NCBI GenBank assembly: GCA_019428905.1
Contig: JAHYJN010000016.1
Location: 1-52,112 of the forward strand
From: Candidatus Brevefilum sp.
Lineage (GTDB): Bacteria > Chloroflexota > Anaerolineae > Anaerolineales > Anaerolineaceae
Direction: 5' to 3'
Length of the DNA: 52,112 nt
Within the stretch, counting starts at the first letter, position 1; each line of letters starts with the position of its first letter. Position numbers and translations under genes: made by a program. Below, piece by piece: positions 50,751 through 52,112 of the stretch. The notes beneath the pieces were generated by a model that made no database searches, had not been told where the DNA came from, and worked only from the letters and a program-made list of their open reading frames with translations.

Positions 50751-50786
50751 CTAAAAACCGGATGGCCGCGGACTCGCCATCCGGTT
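50751..50786 (-). terminator. Intrinsic terminator of the P5C dehydrogenase gene
   Basis: Arms 50756-50766 and 50776-50786 are perfect 11-bp complements with a 9-nt loop, and on the minus strand the stem runs into TTTTT (50753-50757). It ends transcription of the P5C dehydrogenase before the small membrane protein gene, which must therefore have its own promoter or rely on read-through. Confidence 0.85.
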
Positions 50787-50811
50787 GGTTCTACATCAGT
50801 TTTCGTAAGGT

Positions 50812-52112
50812 TCAGCCCCGACGAACCTGGTTCTGGATTTGCTCATGCATATACAGGGGCAGGTAATGCAATCCGCCCGCGTTTTTACCGCTGGCGCCTG
50901 ATCCTTTCCAGCCGCCAAAGGGTTGGTACCCAGGCCAGGCACCCGTAGTGGCACCCTGCGGCCGGTTGGCATAAACCACACCTGCCTTGATGTGGTCATA
51001 GAACCAGCCTACCTCATCTTCGGTGCCGTAAAAACCAGCCGTCAGCCCATACTTGGTGCGGTTGGCCAGGGTCATCGCCTCAGACAGGTCTTTTACCGGG
51101 TGGATCATGCTGATCGGCAAGAACATTTCGTGCCGCCATAAGCGATGCTCCAACGGGATGTCGACTGCGATCGTCGGCTGGCAGAAGTATCCCTTGCCGA
51201 GGTCGCCTTCGGTGATCACCTCACCGCCAGCCACCACCCTGCCCGCAGCTTTCAGTTCTGCGCAAAATGTTTTGAAATCTTCATAAGAACCCTTAGCGTT
51301 CACGGGTCCCATATAGGTATCCCGTTCAGCGGGGTCTCCGACCTTGAGCTTGCCGGTTAATTCAACCATCCGTTCCACCAGGGCATCATATACTTCTTGC
51401 TCCACAAACACCCGCGAACAGGCAGAACATTTCTGGCCTTGCAATCCAAAAGATGACCGGACAATGCCGATGGCAGCATCTTCGATATCCGCATGCTTAG
51501 AGACGATGGTCGGATTCTTGCCGCCCATCTCAAGGATGGCCGGACGCACATATTCACCTTCGGCAAAGGTACGATGGATGCCCATGCCGACATCAAAGGA
51601 ACCGGTAAAGGTCAGCCCGTCGACGTCCTTGCTTTCAACCAGCGTATTTCCAACCGTCGAACCCGGGCCGGAAACGAAGTTAACCACACCATCCGGGATG
51701 CCAGCTTGCCGCATACAATCAACCAGTAAGGCTACCGTCCAGGTGGTCGCGGAAGCGGGTTTGATCACCAAAGTATTACCGGTCACCAGGGCAGCCCCGG
51801 CGGGGCCGCCGGTCAGTGCCGCAGGGAAATTGAAGGGGCTGATCACCACCCACACGCCGTAAGGCTTGAGGACCGAGGTGTTGGTGGAGTCAAAGCCCAC
51901 GACGGGGTCTTTGGCCATTTTTGCCCGGTAGCCGCGGTGGGCTTCCATCTGGTCGCAGGAATAGCGGATCAACTCTGCCGTCTCAGCCACATCGCCCAGG
52001 GCTTCCATACGGTTCTTACCAACCTCAAGGGTGACCACCGCGCTGATTTCAAACAGGCGCTGGTCGATCATCTCTGCCGCTTTGCGCAGCAGGTAAACGC
52101 GCTCATCCCAGT
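50812..52112 (-). CDS. 1-pyrroline-5-carboxylate dehydrogenase (N-terminus beyond window)
   Basis: The last 433 residues of an aldehyde dehydrogenase; the frame is open to the right edge, so about 80-90 residues are missing. Catalytic residues are the Glu in ILEMGGKNPTIV and the Cys in GLQGQKCSACSRVFV. VVISPFNFPAALTGGPAGAALVTGN and the C-terminal GATTGAWPGYQPFGGWKGSG are typical of P5C dehydrogenases (RocA/PruA), which oxidise glutamate semialdehyde to glutamate in proline and arginine breakdown. The gene ends in an intrinsic terminator. Confidence 0.92.
   Translation of the reverse strand, partial: WDERVYLLRKAAEMIDQRLFEISAVVTLEVGKNRMEALGDVAETAELIRYSCDQMEAHRGYRAKMAKDPVVGFDSTNTSVLKPYGVWVVISPFNFPAALTGGPAGAALVTGNTLVIKPASATTWTVALLVDCMRQAGIPDGVVNFVSGPGSTVGNTLVESKDVDGLTFTGSFDVGMGIHRTFAEGEYVRPAILEMGGKNPTIVSKHADIEDAAIGIVRSSFGLQGQKCSACSRVFVEQEVYDALVERMVELTGKLKVGDPAERDTYMGPVNAKGSYEDFKTFCAELKAAGRVVAGGEVITEGDLGKGYFCQPTIAVDIPLEHRLWRHEMFLPISMIHPVKDLSEAMTLANRTKYGLTAGFYGTEDEVGWFYDHIKAGVVYANRPQGATTGAWPGYQPFGGWKGSGASGKNAGGLHYLPLYMHEQIQNQVRRG

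Overview
The window looks like a chromosomal segment of a Chloroflexota bacterium, most likely class Anaerolineae. This is an inference from gene content: a RibXY-type riboflavin importer behind an FMN riboswitch, an archaeal-style NurA/HerA/Rad50 cluster, an actinobacterial-length xylose isomerase, a Ycf45/SpoIIIAA-like R3H ATPase, Anaerolineae-style 2-oxoacid dehydrogenase genes, and mid-50s GC by eye. No rRNA, tRNA, CRISPR array, intact insertion sequence or prophage was seen. Both ends cut through genes (a sugar-nucleotide epimerase on the left, a pyrroline-5-carboxylate dehydrogenase on the right).

Layout. 1-2.2 kb: UDP-sugar dehydrogenase plus epimerase (surface polysaccharide precursors). 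2.4-4.9 kb: tsaE-tsaB-rimI-udg (tRNA t6A modification, ribosomal protein acetylation, uracil repair). 4.9-9.7 kb: DUF951 protein, MGDG-synthase-like glycosyltransferase, PlsC acyltransferase, PrsW membrane protease and a lipoprotein fusing a DsbA-like thioredoxin domain to a cyclophilin; these concern the membrane and cell surface. 9.8-14.6 kb: pdxS-pdxT-(GNAT-like)-R3H ATPase-tmk, read leftward from a good promoter. 14.7-18 kb: an ABC exporter with an Ig-like/zinc-ribbon membrane partner, and a zinc-ribbon TrmH methyltransferase. 18.3-19.5 kb: a roadblock-like domain joined to a degenerate IS200-type (Y1) transposase domain. 20-24.8 kb: a complete 2-oxoacid dehydrogenase complex (E1a, E1b, E2, E3).

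25-32.6 kb: a leftward operon nurA - HAS-barrel protein - fic - herA - rad50/sbcC, an end-resection module without an Mre11/SbcD gene and with an AT-richer Fic gene inserted. 32.8-35.7 kb: a divergent promoter, FMN riboswitch, terminator and a three-gene riboflavin ABC importer. 35.7-38.2 kb: sugar-type MFS permease and xylA. 38.6-43.7 kb: sugar nucleotidyltransferase, a small DUF6504-like protein, an aminotransferase and a TgpA-like transglutaminase. 43.7-47.6 kb: PfkB kinase, PPK2, histidine phosphatase and RarA. 47.7-52.1 kb: 2-hydroxyacid dehydrogenase, a two-subunit CoA-transferase, a small membrane protein and P5C dehydrogenase (fermentative and amino-acid carbon metabolism).

The most notable signals are (i) the roadblock/inactivated-transposase fusion, (ii) the NurA-HAS-Fic-HerA-Rad50 operon, (iii) several genes whose start codon lies exactly 6 nt after a -10 box, suggesting leaderless mRNAs, and (iv) a heptanucleotide tandem repeat resembling cyanobacterial STRR repeats. 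All functional calls come from reading motifs by eye; no database search was possible.
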